Shown: one piece after another, positions 22,095 to 33,054 of the stretch
How the letters are laid out: the number at the start of each line of letters is the position of its first letter
Numbering within the stretch: the first letter of the stretch is position 1
Source: Rhizoctonia solani
Taxonomy: Eukaryota > Basidiomycota > Agaricomycetes > Cantharellales > Ceratobasidiaceae
Length of the DNA: 64,000 nt
Assembly (NCBI RefSeq): GCF_016906535.1
Contig: NC_057385.1
Span: forward strand, 558,001 to 622,000
Reading direction: 5' to 3'
Program-made: the position numbers and the translations under genes
The notes under the pieces: model-generated
What the model saw: only the letters and a program-made list of their open reading frames with translations
Told to the model about the DNA's origin: nothing
Database searches by the model: none

Positions 22095-22653
22095 TGTTGT
22101 ACACCAACTGTAAGGTTGGGTACTCGCTAGTGGGCGGGCGCTTAAGGCCGTACTACTACTGACAAGGGTGATCTAACTATCTAACTAGGCTATACTAAAA
22201 CCGCTTAAGGCGGCCTACTTCTTCTATACTACTGCGAGGGGGCCTTAGGCCTGGGAGGAGTGGTGAGTAAGGTAGAGGGGTTGCTACTGATGACTAAGGG
22301 GGCCGGCTACTGAGCTGGCTGGATGTCCTCCTCAATGAGTATGAGACGAGGTAAAATCAACTTGGGGTCTCCAAGCGATTTTCCTGCTGTATATATAGAC
22401 AAAGCACACTATCTACATGGCCTGTGCGCGTGAGAGAAAGAAGTATAGAGGACAAATGAGAAGCGTGCTGCGGGCTGCGCAGAAGCGTGGATTTCTCCTA
22501 AGCGCCCTTGGCACGGCATCTCGGCGCGGCATCTCGGCATAATAAGCGCCGAGATCACGTGATCGAAAAACAAAGATATCAAGTCCGTAAAAAATACTAA
22601 AAATAATAGAAAATTCGGGCGATTCTGATGGTATAGTTAAGGGGATTATAACA
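22095..22653 (-). repeat. 3' LTR of element D
   Basis: 559 bp, TGTTGTACACC to GATTATAACA on the plus strand. It contains GAGATCACGTGATCG next to AATAAGCGCC. The plus-strand TTGCCCCCCCTTAAAG at 22654 is the polypurine tract of the minus-strand element. Confidence 0.9.
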
Positions 22654-22663
22654 TTGCCCCCCC

Positions 22664-25196
22664 TTAAAGGCTCTTGGCGGAGTCACGAGCCTTTTTCAGT
22701 CGCGACTTGTTGAAGCGTTGGATCTCCTCCTGACTATGTTCTAGGAGTTCCTCGGGTTCCCAGGAGTTATCTTCTGGACCGTAACCTTTCCACTTAATCA
22801 GGTAGAACCACCTTCCCCGTTGACGTTTTGAGTCAATGATCTGTTCAACTTCATATTCCTCCTCCCCTTCTATTGTTTCAGGGGGAGGTCGTTCCGGGAA
22901 TGGTTGACTTGGTGACTCGTGGCTCTTTGATAGTAACCCCACATAGAAGACGTCATGGATTTTCAGAGTTTCTGGGAGTTCTAAGCGGTAGGCGTGGCTG
23001 GAGATTTTCTCAAGGATTTTGAAGGGACCAAGACGTTTGGGATCCAACTTGTTTGAATTGGTCCTGAGTTCTACGTTCTTTCCGTCCAGCCAGACTTTCT
23101 CTCCTATCGAGTACTCTGGTACTGTTCCTTGATTCCTGATCATCCGTTCTTTACTTAGCCTGAGGGCTGACTCGGCTTCCTTCCATTCCTGGGCTAGTGT
23201 GTCTGCTACATTGTCTGCTTCTGGTACGTTGGCTGGGACGTTGGAAGGGTTCATCACTGGGTTCCGTCCGTAGACCAGTTCAAAGGGTGTTTTTCCCGTT
23301 GCTGCATGTTTTGGCATTATTGTACGCATATTCTGCCAGTGGTAACCAAGCTGCCCAATCAGAATGATTGGCTGCTACGTAGGAGCGTAGGTAGAATTCA
23401 ATGAACTGGTTGACTCTTTCCGTTTGCCCATCTGACTCTGGGTGATAGGCCAAGGAGAATGCTGGTTTCACTCCAAGTTGCTGGTAAAGTGCCCTTAGGA
23501 ATTTCCCCGTGAAGGTAGTTCCTCTATCCGAGACTGTTTTGACAGGTAGCCCATGGAGTTTCCAGACGTGGGTAATGAATAGATCCGCCAGACCCCTTGC
23601 TGTGACCTTCTTGGAAGTGGGGATGAAGTGGCCAAATTTGGAAAAGGAGTCTATTACCACCAGTATAGCGTCGTGACCCTGAGACTTGGGAAACCCTGTA
23701 ATGAAGTCATAAGAGATGGTGTGGAACGGATAAGGGGGGACTTCTAGGGGTTTAAGGGCAATGACAGGAGCATGAGCGCGTCGGTTGGCTTGACAGATAG
23801 GACAACATTCTACCCATTCCTTGGCTGTAGACTTCATGCCAGGCCACCAGTAGTTACGACTTAGGAGTTCGAGGGTTCTTTGCTGACCTGGATGACCGGC
23901 TAGTGGGGAATCATGGGATTCCCTGAGTAATCGCTCCTTTAGGACTTCTGAATCTGGAACCACAAGTTTCCCTCGATACCATAGTAGGTCTTCTTCCCAG
24001 TCGTAGTCTCTGTAAGCCTTCCGAATGGAGGGGGGTGCGTTGTCCGCGTCTTCTGTCAGGAACTGGATGATGGGTTCCAGGGATGGGTCCTCCCTGAGTC
24101 TGGAACAAATTTCCGTGACGATCTCAAGTTCTGCCTCTGATGTATTCGCAAAGACCTCTGACGGTAGCATGACTTCTGGTTCTACTGGGGAGTCTATGTA
24201 GTCTGACCTTCTGGAAAGGGCGTCGGGTTTTCCTGATTGTTTCCCTGGGCGGTAGTGTATCTCGAAGTTGAAATCGCTCAGGAAAATCCGCCAGCGTGCA
24301 TGTCTTCTGTTGAACGTCTGTGCCTGCATCCAATATTCCAGGTTTCTATGGTCTGTGAACACCTGGATTGGTCTGTCTGTTGCTTCAAGGAAGATCCGCC
24401 ATTCTTCTAATGCCTTGATTATGGCTAGGAGTTCCTTATCATGGGTGTCATAGTTGGCTTCTGCCCCGGAAAAGGATTTGGACATATATGCAATTGGATG
24501 AAGGCGGTTGTCTTCCCCTTGTTGGCTCAGGATGGCTCCCATGGCTACGCCCGACGCATCTGTCTCTAGGTAATAGGGGAGATCTGGGTCTGAATGGATT
24601 AGGACCGGGGAGCGGGTGACTAGGGACTTTAACTCCTGGAAAGCTTCCTCTTCTTGGGTTCCCCAGGACCATGGGGTTTCCTTTTTTGTGAGGTTGTGAA
24701 GGGGACAAGCTACGGAACTAAAGTGGGGGATGAATTGGCGGAGATAGTTCACAAATCCCAGGAAGGCCTGCACCTGTCTGACTGTTTTAGGCTGGGGCCA
24801 TGATGTAACCGCCTCGATCTTCTTCTGATCCATAGAGAAGCCTGCCGGGGATATAACGATGCCAAGGTAGTCAACTGTAGTGACGTGGAAGTGGCATTTA
24901 GAGAGCTTACAAAACAACTGGTTTTTCATTAGCCTTGATAGGACTTCCCTAACGTGTTCCGGGTGCTTCTCGGGGTCTTCTGAGAAGATGAGGATATCAT
25001 CCAAGTAGATTACCACTGTGACGTTGATGAGGTCCCTGAACAAGTCATTCATGAAATGTTGGAAGGCGGCCGGGGCGTTGGTGAGGCCAAAGGGCATGAC
25101 TAGGTATTCAAATAGTCCATACTTGGTCCTAAAAGCCGTCTTCCACTCATCTCCTTCTTTAATTCTGACGTTGTTATAACCCCAACAAAGATCCAA
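22664..25196 (-). pseudogene. pol: Element D pol: RT, RNase H, integrase, chromodomain
   Basis: From 25196 downward: RT (YLDDILIF), RNase H ([20 protein letters not shown]), integrase zinc-binding (HPGQQRTLELLSRNYWWPG...CPICQ) and core (DFITGFP, DRGTTF, SDGQTERVNQF). The frame breaks near 23300, where four A stand where three would keep the frame. The next frame (23329-22664) gives the end of integrase (GKTPFELVYGR, LGPFKILEK) and a chromodomain ([31 protein letters not shown]). Strong similarity to A and E over the same motifs. Confidence 0.87.
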
Positions 25197-26040
25197 CTTG
25201 GTGAAGATTTTGCATTCCTTAGTTTGGCCATAAGGTCATCTTGCCTAGGGAGAGGGTAGACGTTTTTATGAGTGACCTCGTTTAATTTCCTATAATCAAC
25301 AACCAGTCTGAGGGAGCCATCTGCCTTTTTACAAACATGACCGGGGCGCCTGCTGAGGAGGTACTAGGACGGATCTTGCCTGTTGCCAGCTCCTTGTCGA
25401 TATGTTGTTTCAGCGCCTAGATTCTGCATTGGTCATGCCATAAATAGGTCCGGGTGAGAGTTTGGCGTCAGGAAGTAGGTCAATGGAAATGTCATATTCC
25501 CTGTGGGGGGGAAGGACCTTAAATTCTTCTTCGCCAAATACTCTTGCAAACTCATGGTATTGGGTAGGGAGGTCTGCCAAGGGGTCCGGATCCGCTTCTT
25601 CCTCAGAGGCAATTTGAACTTGTTCTGGAAATGTGACAAGCCCCTGTTGCCAGTCAATTAGGGGGGATTCCAATGTAAGCCAGGTCATGCCAAGGATAGC
25701 CGGTGTGTTGCCTATGGGGCAACAAGGAAGGGAATGTGGTGGAGATGGCCATTGGCCGAGACCGCGAGTTGAACCTGGTGCCATATGCAACCAGTCTGGG
25801 AAATAGTACCATCTAACATTCTCACAACTCGTGGATTTTTGAGTTGGGTTTTTGGGATTTTGTATTTTTCTACAATCGAGGGGGAAATAAAGTTTGACGT
25901 GGCTCCTGAGTCTATTAATGTTTTAGGGGTTCTGCCGGGGAGTTCTGGACATAGAGATTGATAAATAGCAGTGGTTTTTTATTTGAGTCTAGTCCTAGAT
26001 TTACAAATTCGACACTATCTATATTGTCCTTGTTAGTCGG
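25197..26040 (-). pseudogene. Element D pol N-terminal part: protease and first part of RT
   Basis: The aspartic protease motif (LIDSGATSNF) is readable around 25900-25930. The protease-to-RT spacer (LPPHREYDISIDLLPD) and start of RT follow in the frame 25410-25790. Between 25410 and 25197 the conserved RT sequence is readable only by changing frame at least three times, at places where an A-run or neighbouring bases are one short. These look like single-base losses and could be decay or uncorrected sequencing errors. Confidence 0.75.
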
Positions 26041-26063
26041 GGGCTTGGCAGCAGTCCTTGACT

Positions 26064-27320
26064 TTAATCTTTTCCCGACTCTACATCTTCAGCAACCTTA
26101 GCCACCTCCTTGACTGTGGCTTTCCACCCGTTGGGGCATTGCTTGATGCCGTGGCCCTTCTGGCCGCATTTCACGCATAGCCCGGATGCGCGTTGGCGGT
26201 CCCTTTCTTCCGGTGTAACGTAGTTGGGGTCCTCAGAAAGGCGGACCCGTTGGGTGGTGGTAGTGGTGGAAGTGGTCGCGGTGACCGGGGGCTTGGCAGG
26301 GACTTTCTTGGGTCGGTTCTCCTCATTTTCCCAACGAGTGTTATCAATTTGACCGAGGCGGCAAATATGGCCTTGAGGTTGTCGTCTGGGATATTGTCCT
26401 TTGTGGACAGGAGTTCCTTCACCTTCCAGTGAAGACCACGCGTGAACTGGGCAATATAAGCCTCCGTGTTCCAATCGAGTTCCGCCATGAGGTTGCGGAA
26501 CTCAGTGACATACTCAGACGTGGTGGTTGTCTGAGTAAGCGCGGCTATTTTCCTGGCGGCGGCCCTCTTGGCGTCTGGGTCGGCAAATGCCTCCTTGAAT
26601 TTGGCCGTTAAGGCCGGGATGGTGGTTGGCGGGTTACCCTCACCCTTGATGATGGTTCCGATGATGGGGAGGGCCCAGTCAGCAGCCTTATCTGTCATGT
26701 GATATAGAATCCATACCACCATTTGTTCTTCCTCATCAAACTGATCCCTGTGGAGGGCAACCCAAAGGAGCATCTGATCAAGCCATTGTGTGGCCTTCCT
26801 TCCCCTGGTATCTCCCTTATAAGGGTCCGGTAACTCCATTTTGGGTTGTTTCACTGAGGACCGGAATCAAAGGGGGTGAGGGAACTGAGGGAACGTTTAG
26901 GCGTTCCCATAGGCTCTTTCTTGGGGATCCTTCTTGGCTCCTCTTCTTCCTCGGAGTCAAAGCCTGTGCCTCTTGAAGGGCGGAAGGGGGCCTTGAGTCC
27001 AGGCCTAACCGTTCCTGGAGTGTGTGCTTCTCCCCCTGTATGAGTGGGGGGAGTGATAGGCCCAGTCGATGGGCCAGGCTTGGCTTGGGCTCCGCCTGAT
27101 CCTTGTCTCCAACAAGGTCGTTGGTCTCCTTGCATATGGCTTTGAGCTCAGAGAGCTGTTGGCCTTGAGTATGGATTTGGGCCTGCAAGGACCCAACTTG
27201 GCTGGTGAGGGTTTGGATAGCCTCGAGGAGAGAGGCAAGGGTCGGCTCCGGTTCCATTCCGGGCAGGTGTTGCGGAGGGGGTGATGGGCCGCAAGAGGGT
27301 GGTTGGGAGCGGGTTGCCAC
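26064..27320 (-). pseudogene. gag: Gag of element D, frameshifted
   Basis: Starts MATRSQPPSCGPS, related in position and sequence to the MATRSWP start of the A family. A coiled-coil segment (SLLEAIQTLTSQVGSLQAQI) follows. The capsid part is at about 26850-26300 (ATQWLDQMLLWVALHRDQF) in a second frame, and the CCHC knuckle CVKCGQKGHGIKQC near 26150 in a third. Two frame changes, near 26840 and 26310, are needed to read it through. Confidence 0.8.
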
Positions 27321-27778
27321 GGAACGTTGACTGGAGCGGCTGGTAGGACGGGAGTAGGGGTGAGGGACGCCAGAGCGTGTGGATGGAATAATGGATACGG
27401 CGTGGGGGAGATAGGTGCCTGATACAGGACTTATGAGCGGTTTTTATACAGTATGTATACGCTAAACCCTTGCGTCAAATACCTAGTGTTGGACAATCCC
27501 TACAACAAATCAACAGATCTGGCAATCGTGATATGAGCGGGTTTTTTGCAAGCGGGTACTTCAGCTGACTAGGGTCGCTAACTGTAGAGTTCCGGCGAAA
27601 CTTGTGGTATGCGGACGATAGGACTCGTTAGTCTTATAGCAATTCGGTACTACGTGGGGGTGGGGGACTTTTGATTATTCTGTCCCACAAGGTAGCCCCG
27701 ATCACGGTTTTTTCCCTTGTGCTAGTACTAGGAGTCTTCTCGTTTGTTGATCAAGCCTACAAGAAGTCGATTTTACAA
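27321..27778 (-). promoter_or_regulatory. Untranslated leader of element D
   Basis: Minus-strand leader. Next to the 5' LTR the minus strand reads TTGTAAAATCGACTTC, the likely primer-binding region. Between about 27430 and 27620 it contains GTCCGCATACCAC, CCCGCTTG, TATCACG, GTTGAT, GTCCAACACTAGG and GTTTAGCGTATACATAC, matching the A leader block by block. Confidence 0.55.
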
Positions 27779-28335
27779 TGTCGTACACCAACTGTAAGGT
27801 TGGGTACTCGCTAGTGGGCGGGCGCTTAAGGCCGTACTACTACTGACAAGGGTGATCTAACTATCTAACTAGGCTATACTAAAACCGCTTAAGGCGGCCT
27901 ACTTCTTCTATACTACTGCGAGGGGGCCTTAGGCCTGGGAGGAGGTGAGTAAGGTAGAGGGGTTGCTACTGATGACTAAGGGGGCCGGCTACTGAGCTGG
28001 CTGGATGTCCTCCTCAATGAGTATGAGACGAGGTAAAATCAACTTGGGGTCTCCAAGCGATTTTCCTGCTGTATATATAGACAAAGCACACTATCACATG
28101 GCCTGTGCGCGTGAGAGAAAGAAGTATAGAGGACAAATGAGAAGCGTGCTGCGGGCTGCGCAGAAGCGTGGATTTCTCCTAAGCGCCCTTGGCACGGCAT
28201 CTCGGCGCGGCATCTCGGCATAATAAGCGCCGAGATCACGTGATCGAAAAACATAAGATATCAAGTCCGTAAAAAATACTAAAAATAATAGAAAATTCGG
28301 GCGATTCTGATGGTATAGTTAAGGGGATTATAACA
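27779..28335 (-). repeat. 5' LTR of element D
   Basis: 557 bp, TGTCGTACACC to GATTATAACA, followed by the second GAGAC copy. It differs from the 3' LTR by TCG/TTG at the left end and by three small indels (GGAGGAGG, CTATCACATGG, AACATAAGATATC). Confidence 0.9.
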
Positions 28336-28904
28336 GAGACCCTTTGAATACAACCTTCTTTTCATCCCATTCTTGCCCCTTGTGTGAACTTGAAGATCTA
28401 TTAGATCTTCTTTACTTAGTTTAGAGTGTCTTATTTCGCTTTCTTAGCCTCTTAAGCTCACTGAACTTAACCTGTAAGGTATCTCGGCGCATATAGCCTC
28501 TAGCAAGGTCCCAACAGATACTGGGTAGCTAGGAAAGGCTCTAGGGCGACCCTGAACCTCTTGAGTAAGTCAGTTGGGAGACTTTAAGGCCTTGAGAGCG
28601 GCATATACACCTTAACTGAGTGCGATCTCAGTCAAATAAATTACTAACAAATCCAGATAAATTATAGTAGGTAACTAAGACTCAATACTAACTTTCATAC
28701 TATAGGTATAAGCATAACCAACCACCTGCATCTGCAGTAATCGCTTGATTACTTGTTAAGTGTAGGGATCACCCTGATTACTAACCTAATTTACCCTTAT
28801 ATAGCTAGTCTATTGCCTTTTATATCCATAGATAACTGATCTATTAATCACTTTATTATATTTTGTACTTAATTACATAGTCCCTAAAACCCTACTCTAT
28901 AACA

Positions 28905-30071
28905 TTGACTCATGTGAAACCTGCCAACAAATCCGGAAACCCAAGTACGCGCCTATCCCACCTCAGCCTCTGGAACTCCCATCACGCCCTTGGCAACATG
29001 TATTGTACAATATGATAGTAGACCTGCCAAAGGATGGAAGCAACAACTCTATACTGGTCATTGTGGATAGCTTTACCAAATATGTCATCCTGGTAGAGTG
29101 TTCCAAAAAGCTCAAGGCCCCGGAACTGGCAGACCTATTCCTACGCCACGTATGGAAACGCTACAGCATGCCCAAGAAGACAGTGTCAGACCAAGGACAA
29201 GTCTTCAATAATAAGTTCCTGAAGGCCCTGTACCAACGCCTGGGAATAGACCCCCACTTCTCCTTGGCCTACCACCCTCAAAGTGATGGACAAACGGAGC
29301 GCGTAAACCCCACAGTCAAACACTTCTTAAGGGCTTACTCAGGAACAAACCAGAAGGATTGGGTCAAGTGGTTACCAATGGCGGAGTTTGCCTACAACAA
29401 CGCAGTACACAGTTTGACAGGCAAATCCCCATTCAAGGCACTGTATGGTTGGGAACCCTCCCTGACCCCAAGTAACATACCAACAGACGTCCCTGAGGCA
29501 GATAACCTGGCAACCCAGATGGAAGCACAGTGGTGGGAAATAGAGTCCGCGCTCCGGCAATCAAAGACACGCATGGTAGCCGGGGAAACAGGAGAACCAC
29601 TTGAGTTTGAAATAGGGGAAGAAGCCTGGCTAGACGCCAAAAACGTGAAACTGAAAACCCTTAGTCCCAAACTAACCAAACAACAGCTGGGACCCTTCAA
29701 AGTAACCAAGAAAATCTCCAATTGAGCTTACCGTCTAGAGCTTCCGCCAACAATGAGAATCCACAACGTCTTCTATGTGGGACTGCTGTCCAAAGTCAAA
29801 AGGGACAAAAAGCGTAACTTTGAGAACTGCCCTCCACCAGTCACCATAGATGGAGAGAAGAATACAAGGTAGAAGAGATCACGGACGCAGAAGAGAGAGA
29901 AGGGAAATGGTTCTTCTGGGTCAAATGGAAGGGGTACGGCTCAGAAGAAAATACGTGGGAGCCCCAAGAAAACCTAAAAAACGCGGGGGAAAATTTTAAA
30001 GAAATACAAGGAGGACATGAAAAGAAAGGCCCTTGGCGCTGCCAAGGCCCTTAGAGGGGGGGCAGTGTCAT
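28905..30071 (+). pseudogene. Element A pol, segment 3: integrase core and chromodomain
   Basis: After element C the frame resumes in the integrase zinc-binding region (CETCQQIRKPKY) and reads the catalytic core (MIVDLPKDGSNN, DQGQVF, SDGQTERVNPTVKHF) to TGA at 29723-29725, where A' has Arg (SNRAYRLEL). Beyond it the chromodomain (WVKWKGYGSEENTWEP) is readable after a one-base loss near 29860 and a one-base gain near 29990. The purine run GAGGGGGGGCAG precedes the LTR at 30066. Confidence 0.85.
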
Positions 30072-30636
30072 AGACACACTCAATACCAGGGAATTTATTC
30101 CCATTTTCTCGATTTTAAACAAAGTCAAATGGACAACATTTTTGATCACGTGATCCCGGCGCTTATATCTTACACTAAGCGCCAAGCCACGTCCCCACCC
30201 GCGCTTACCTCAGCACACGTAGCCACCTCCACCAATGACATCACTATGACACATCAGTGACACGTATGCATGAGTAAGGCCAACTGCAGAACAGGGTTCT
30301 TATTGGTTATGGTATTGCATATAACATATTTGTAAATAGTTCACCTCTGTAATATATAAGGAGGCCAACCAACCATGGTAACACCCAGGTCAATTACCTC
30401 TTGTTGCATCCCATTTGTACAAGGCCTTACAGCCAGATCACTAAGTAGTACTACAATGCCTTAAGCGTCAACTCCGCTGTACATACATAGCTTGCCATTG
30501 CCCATACGGCCTTGGTCATCATAGTTTAGTAGTTAGACGTTGTAGGGTAGACCTCACCGCCTTAAGCGGTATTCACTGTACATCCACACGGCCACAAGCG
30601 CCCGCCCCCTTGACGTCCTTACAGACGTCTAGGACA
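30066..30636 (+). repeat. 3' LTR of element A
   Basis: 571 bp, equal in length to 3557-4127. All 10 differing sites are CG versus CA or TG, or CA versus TG. It ends CGTCTAGGACA followed by CAGCT. Confidence 0.93.
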
Positions 30637-30641
30637 CAGCT

Positions 30642-30931
30642 GCTACAACCAGCAGCAAAGATCCAGTGGTAATGGAGCTCTTGGATGAGGCCAACAAATG
30701 GGAGGAGGAATGGGAGCTTGATGCTGTTATTGAACAACTGGAACCCAGTTCAAAGTACTCATTTGAGATTGGGGAGTTGGATGGCATTGATTTAAGCTCA
30801 CTGGTGTTACTGGACCTACTCAGTGATGACCCAGTCAAGGGTGTTAATATTGGGTCAGCTGGCAAGAGGAAAGAAGTGCAAAAGAGTGGGCAAGAGAACT
30901 TAGTTGTCTCTTTGTTGAAGTTTCAGTTTTA
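30642..30931 (+). pseudogene. C-terminal exon of the gene split by element A (right part)
   Basis: It continues the frame from 3556 and reads about 95 residues to TAG at 30929. The protein is acidic, with leucine-rich helical stretches (LLDEANKWEEEWELDAVIEQ) and a basic patch near the end (AGKRKEVQK). No domain is recognised. It lies 480 bp upstream of the transposase start and may be an accessory gene of the same DNA transposon, or a host gene. Element A destroyed it. Confidence 0.5.
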
Positions 30932-31408
30932 GATTCTCTCTGTTCCTTACAACTTGGGTGTGGTATGCATTTACTTGCTTAAAGTAATGAATACATTTGA
31001 ATCTATTGTATATTTGTCATACATGCAATACATGTGACCCAGGAGTAAGTTACAGAGTTACTTACAACTGTGTTAGTAAGTATGTATTTCTTACCTTGTA
31101 AGTAACCCATCTGGAATTTCTAACAGAACCCTAGTGGTTGTTTTGTTCAAATGGGCAACAACACTGGAACAAAGGGCTTGTTGATGGGCATGCAACTGAA
31201 GGGCCTTGAGCCCAAATTTTCACTAGTTCTTAGTTGGGTCATCAAGATGGATAGTGCCAAAGGCAGGGCTGATGCCCAAACATGGAGCCAGTTGAGGTCA
31301 CGTGATGCATCCTTAGTGTTGACACAGGTACCAGTCAGTCAATCATCTAGAACACCAACTTGGATTGTGATTCTAACTTATCTTATTATTTTACATCTCT
31401 CTAGTATC
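30932..31408. other. Spacer upstream of the transposase, with clustered GTAAGTTAC-type repeats
   Basis: At 31044-31107, four versions of the word GTAAGTTAC / GTTACTTAC / TTAGTAAGTA / TTGTAAGTAAC lie on both strands. They may be subterminal binding repeats for the transposase encoded just downstream, a layout known for CACTA-like elements, or a promoter structure. No gene is recognised in the rest. Confidence 0.4.
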
Positions 31409-32470
31409 ATGCCCTCAGAAAATAAAGAAATATGTCCTTGTTGCAACAAGCTTGTCCATCCTCAAACTGTAAGGAGGCACCTCAACATGTTTAAACCTGG
31501 GCCACCACCTCAAGCTCAACAACACAAAATCAGTGTAGGCCAGCCTGAAGCTGTAGAGGACCTTGATGAAATTTTGGATATTTTGAGTGAAGGTACGTAT
31601 CTTCTTTTTGCAAACAGTGTTTGGAGTTTACCTACTTTTCAAATGTTTAGTCAATCACAACACAGTTAGCACTGTAGCCAAGAATCATGGCCTTGAAATA
31701 ATGGAGTTTGATGATGATACCCAAGATCAGATCCCTGGTATGTGCAAATTGTGCACCTTGATGGCTCATTTATGATATCCCAATTCATTTTTAGATCCAC
31801 CAGCCATTCAGCAAAACCCACCAGTCACAGTGGAAGATTGGCCAGAACCTCCATTTGATGGCTCTGATGATCAAGAGTCTGATATTGATGATGTTCCAGC
31901 TGATTCTCCAGATCAGGATCCACCATTTGTGGAGTCTGATGGACCCCCAGCTTATCATCCTGACAACAAGATGGAGTTCAGCAATGAAGAGCTCCAACAA
32001 TTATTGGAGCTGCATCTTGGCTCAATGAGCAAGGCAGAGTGGTTTGAGCTGTGTACATCTAAGCCCAATACATTGATGATATACTAAAAAAAAAGCTCAG
32101 ATTCACGTGTATTATACAAGAAGGATATCAATATTTTAGAGGTTCTAGCCACACGGCTACGGACCCACTTTTCTCAACGCATGTATGATGATCTACAATT
32201 TGGTATATGTGCAGATTTGGACCTGCCAAGTGAATTCCTTGCCTGGCGCTGCCTTTGCATACTATCTGGGCTCAACACCAAGGCATACAATTGCTGTATC
32301 AATTCTTGTTGCTGCTATCTTGGCAAGTTCAAGGACTTAATGGCATGCCCATATTGCAAGGAGCCGCGCTTGAACTCTCAAAATGAGCCTTGGCAAGTTT
32401 TCCACTACAGTCCCCTCATTCCCCAGCTCCAAGCCCTATTCCAGAACGCTGAAATGTCAAAAAAGCTTTG
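31409..32470 (+). pseudogene. Plavaka/CACTA-like transposase, 5' part
   Basis: Starts MPSENKEICPCCNKLVH with a Cys2-His2-like zinc finger at the N-terminus. Two likely introns (31593-31665 and 31738-31794, GT...AG) join to an acidic region (WPEPPFDGSDDQESDIDD). The frame is lost at a run of nine A near 32085. From about 32100 it resumes with RLRTHFSQRMYDDLQFGI, a region containing CPYCKEPRLN and then HYSPLIPQLQALFQNAEMSKKL, typical of agaricomycete Tnp2-type transposases. It is split by element A' after CTTTG at 32466-32470. Confidence 0.72.
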
Positions 32471-33054
32471 TGTCCTAGACGTCTATATGGACGTCAAGGA
32501 GGGGGGAGGCGCTTGCGGCCGGATGTATCTAGGTAAGGAACCGCGTAAGGCGGTGGCAAGCTATCCTACAACAATGACCAGCTATACTACAATGGCCAAG
32601 GCCGTAAGGGCAATGACCAGCTATGTAACTACAACCAAGAAGCCGCTTAAGGCAGTGTGTACTGAGTGACTAAGTAGGTTACTGGGCTTAAGGCCCTTGT
32701 ACAGTGGTGGGATGCAACAAGAGGTAATCAACCTGGGTGTTACCATGGTTGGTTGGCCTCCTTATATATTCTGCAGTGAGACTAATTACAAATACATAAT
32801 ATCCAATATCTAATCCAATAAGAACCCCGCTCCGCAGTTGGCCTTACTCATGCATACGTGTCACTGACGTGTCATAATGATGTCATATGTGGAGGTGGCT
32901 TGTTGTGATGAGTAAGCGCGGATGGGGACGTGGCTTGGCGCTTAGCGTATGATATAAGCGCCAAAGTCACGTGATTGAAAATGTTGTCTGTTTGTTTTCG
33001 TTTAAATTCGAGAACATGGGGATAAATTCCCTGGTATCTACTGTGTCTACAACA
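32471..33054 (-). repeat. 3' LTR of element A'
   Basis: 584 bp, TGTCCTAGACGTC to GTCTACAACA on the plus strand. The plus-strand CTGCCCCCCCTCT at 33055 is the polypurine tract of the minus-strand element. Confidence 0.92.

Larger units (their letters stand above)
22095..28335 (-). mobile_element. Element D: Ty3/gypsy chromovirus inside element C
   Basis: Minus-strand element bounded by LTRs of 559 and 557 bp and the duplication GAGAC (22090-22094 and 28336-28340). It encodes gag (26064-27320) and pol with chromodomain (22664 to about 26040). The LTRs differ by one CG/TG substitution and three indels of 1-2 bp. Coding regions are split by several one-base indels in homopolymers. The family is also represented by solo LTRs at 1176, 2939 and 37556 and by the fragment at 709. 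Confidence 0.9.
21352..28904 (+). mobile_element. Element C: large LTR-like element, itself interrupted by element D
   Basis: It starts TGTTATGGAATG, ends CTCTATAACA and is flanked by the perfect duplication TTGAC (21347-21351 and 28905-28909) inside element A pol. Without element D, about 1.31 kb remain (21352-22094 and 28341-28904). No gag or pol frame is present. A TATA-like GTATATAAACC at about 22070 lies mid-element, as in the U3/R border of an LTR, so the best reading is a solo LTR of a large, otherwise absent retrotransposon. Orientation is inferred from that TATA box. Confidence 0.7.
3557..30636 (+). mobile_element. Element A: Ty3/gypsy chromovirus interrupted by two further elements
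   Basis: Outer element bounded by 571-bp LTRs and the duplication CAGCT (3552-3556 and 30637-30641). Internal parts are 4128-6158, 19277-21351 and 28905-30065. They encode gag with a CCHC knuckle, then protease, reverse transcriptase, RNase H, integrase and a C-terminal chromodomain. It is interrupted by element B at the protease region and by element C at the integrase zinc-binding region, each with its own 5-bp duplication. The A LTRs differ at 10 sites, all CG/TG/CA alternatives. Several stops and frameshifts make it non-autonomous today. Confidence 0.88.
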
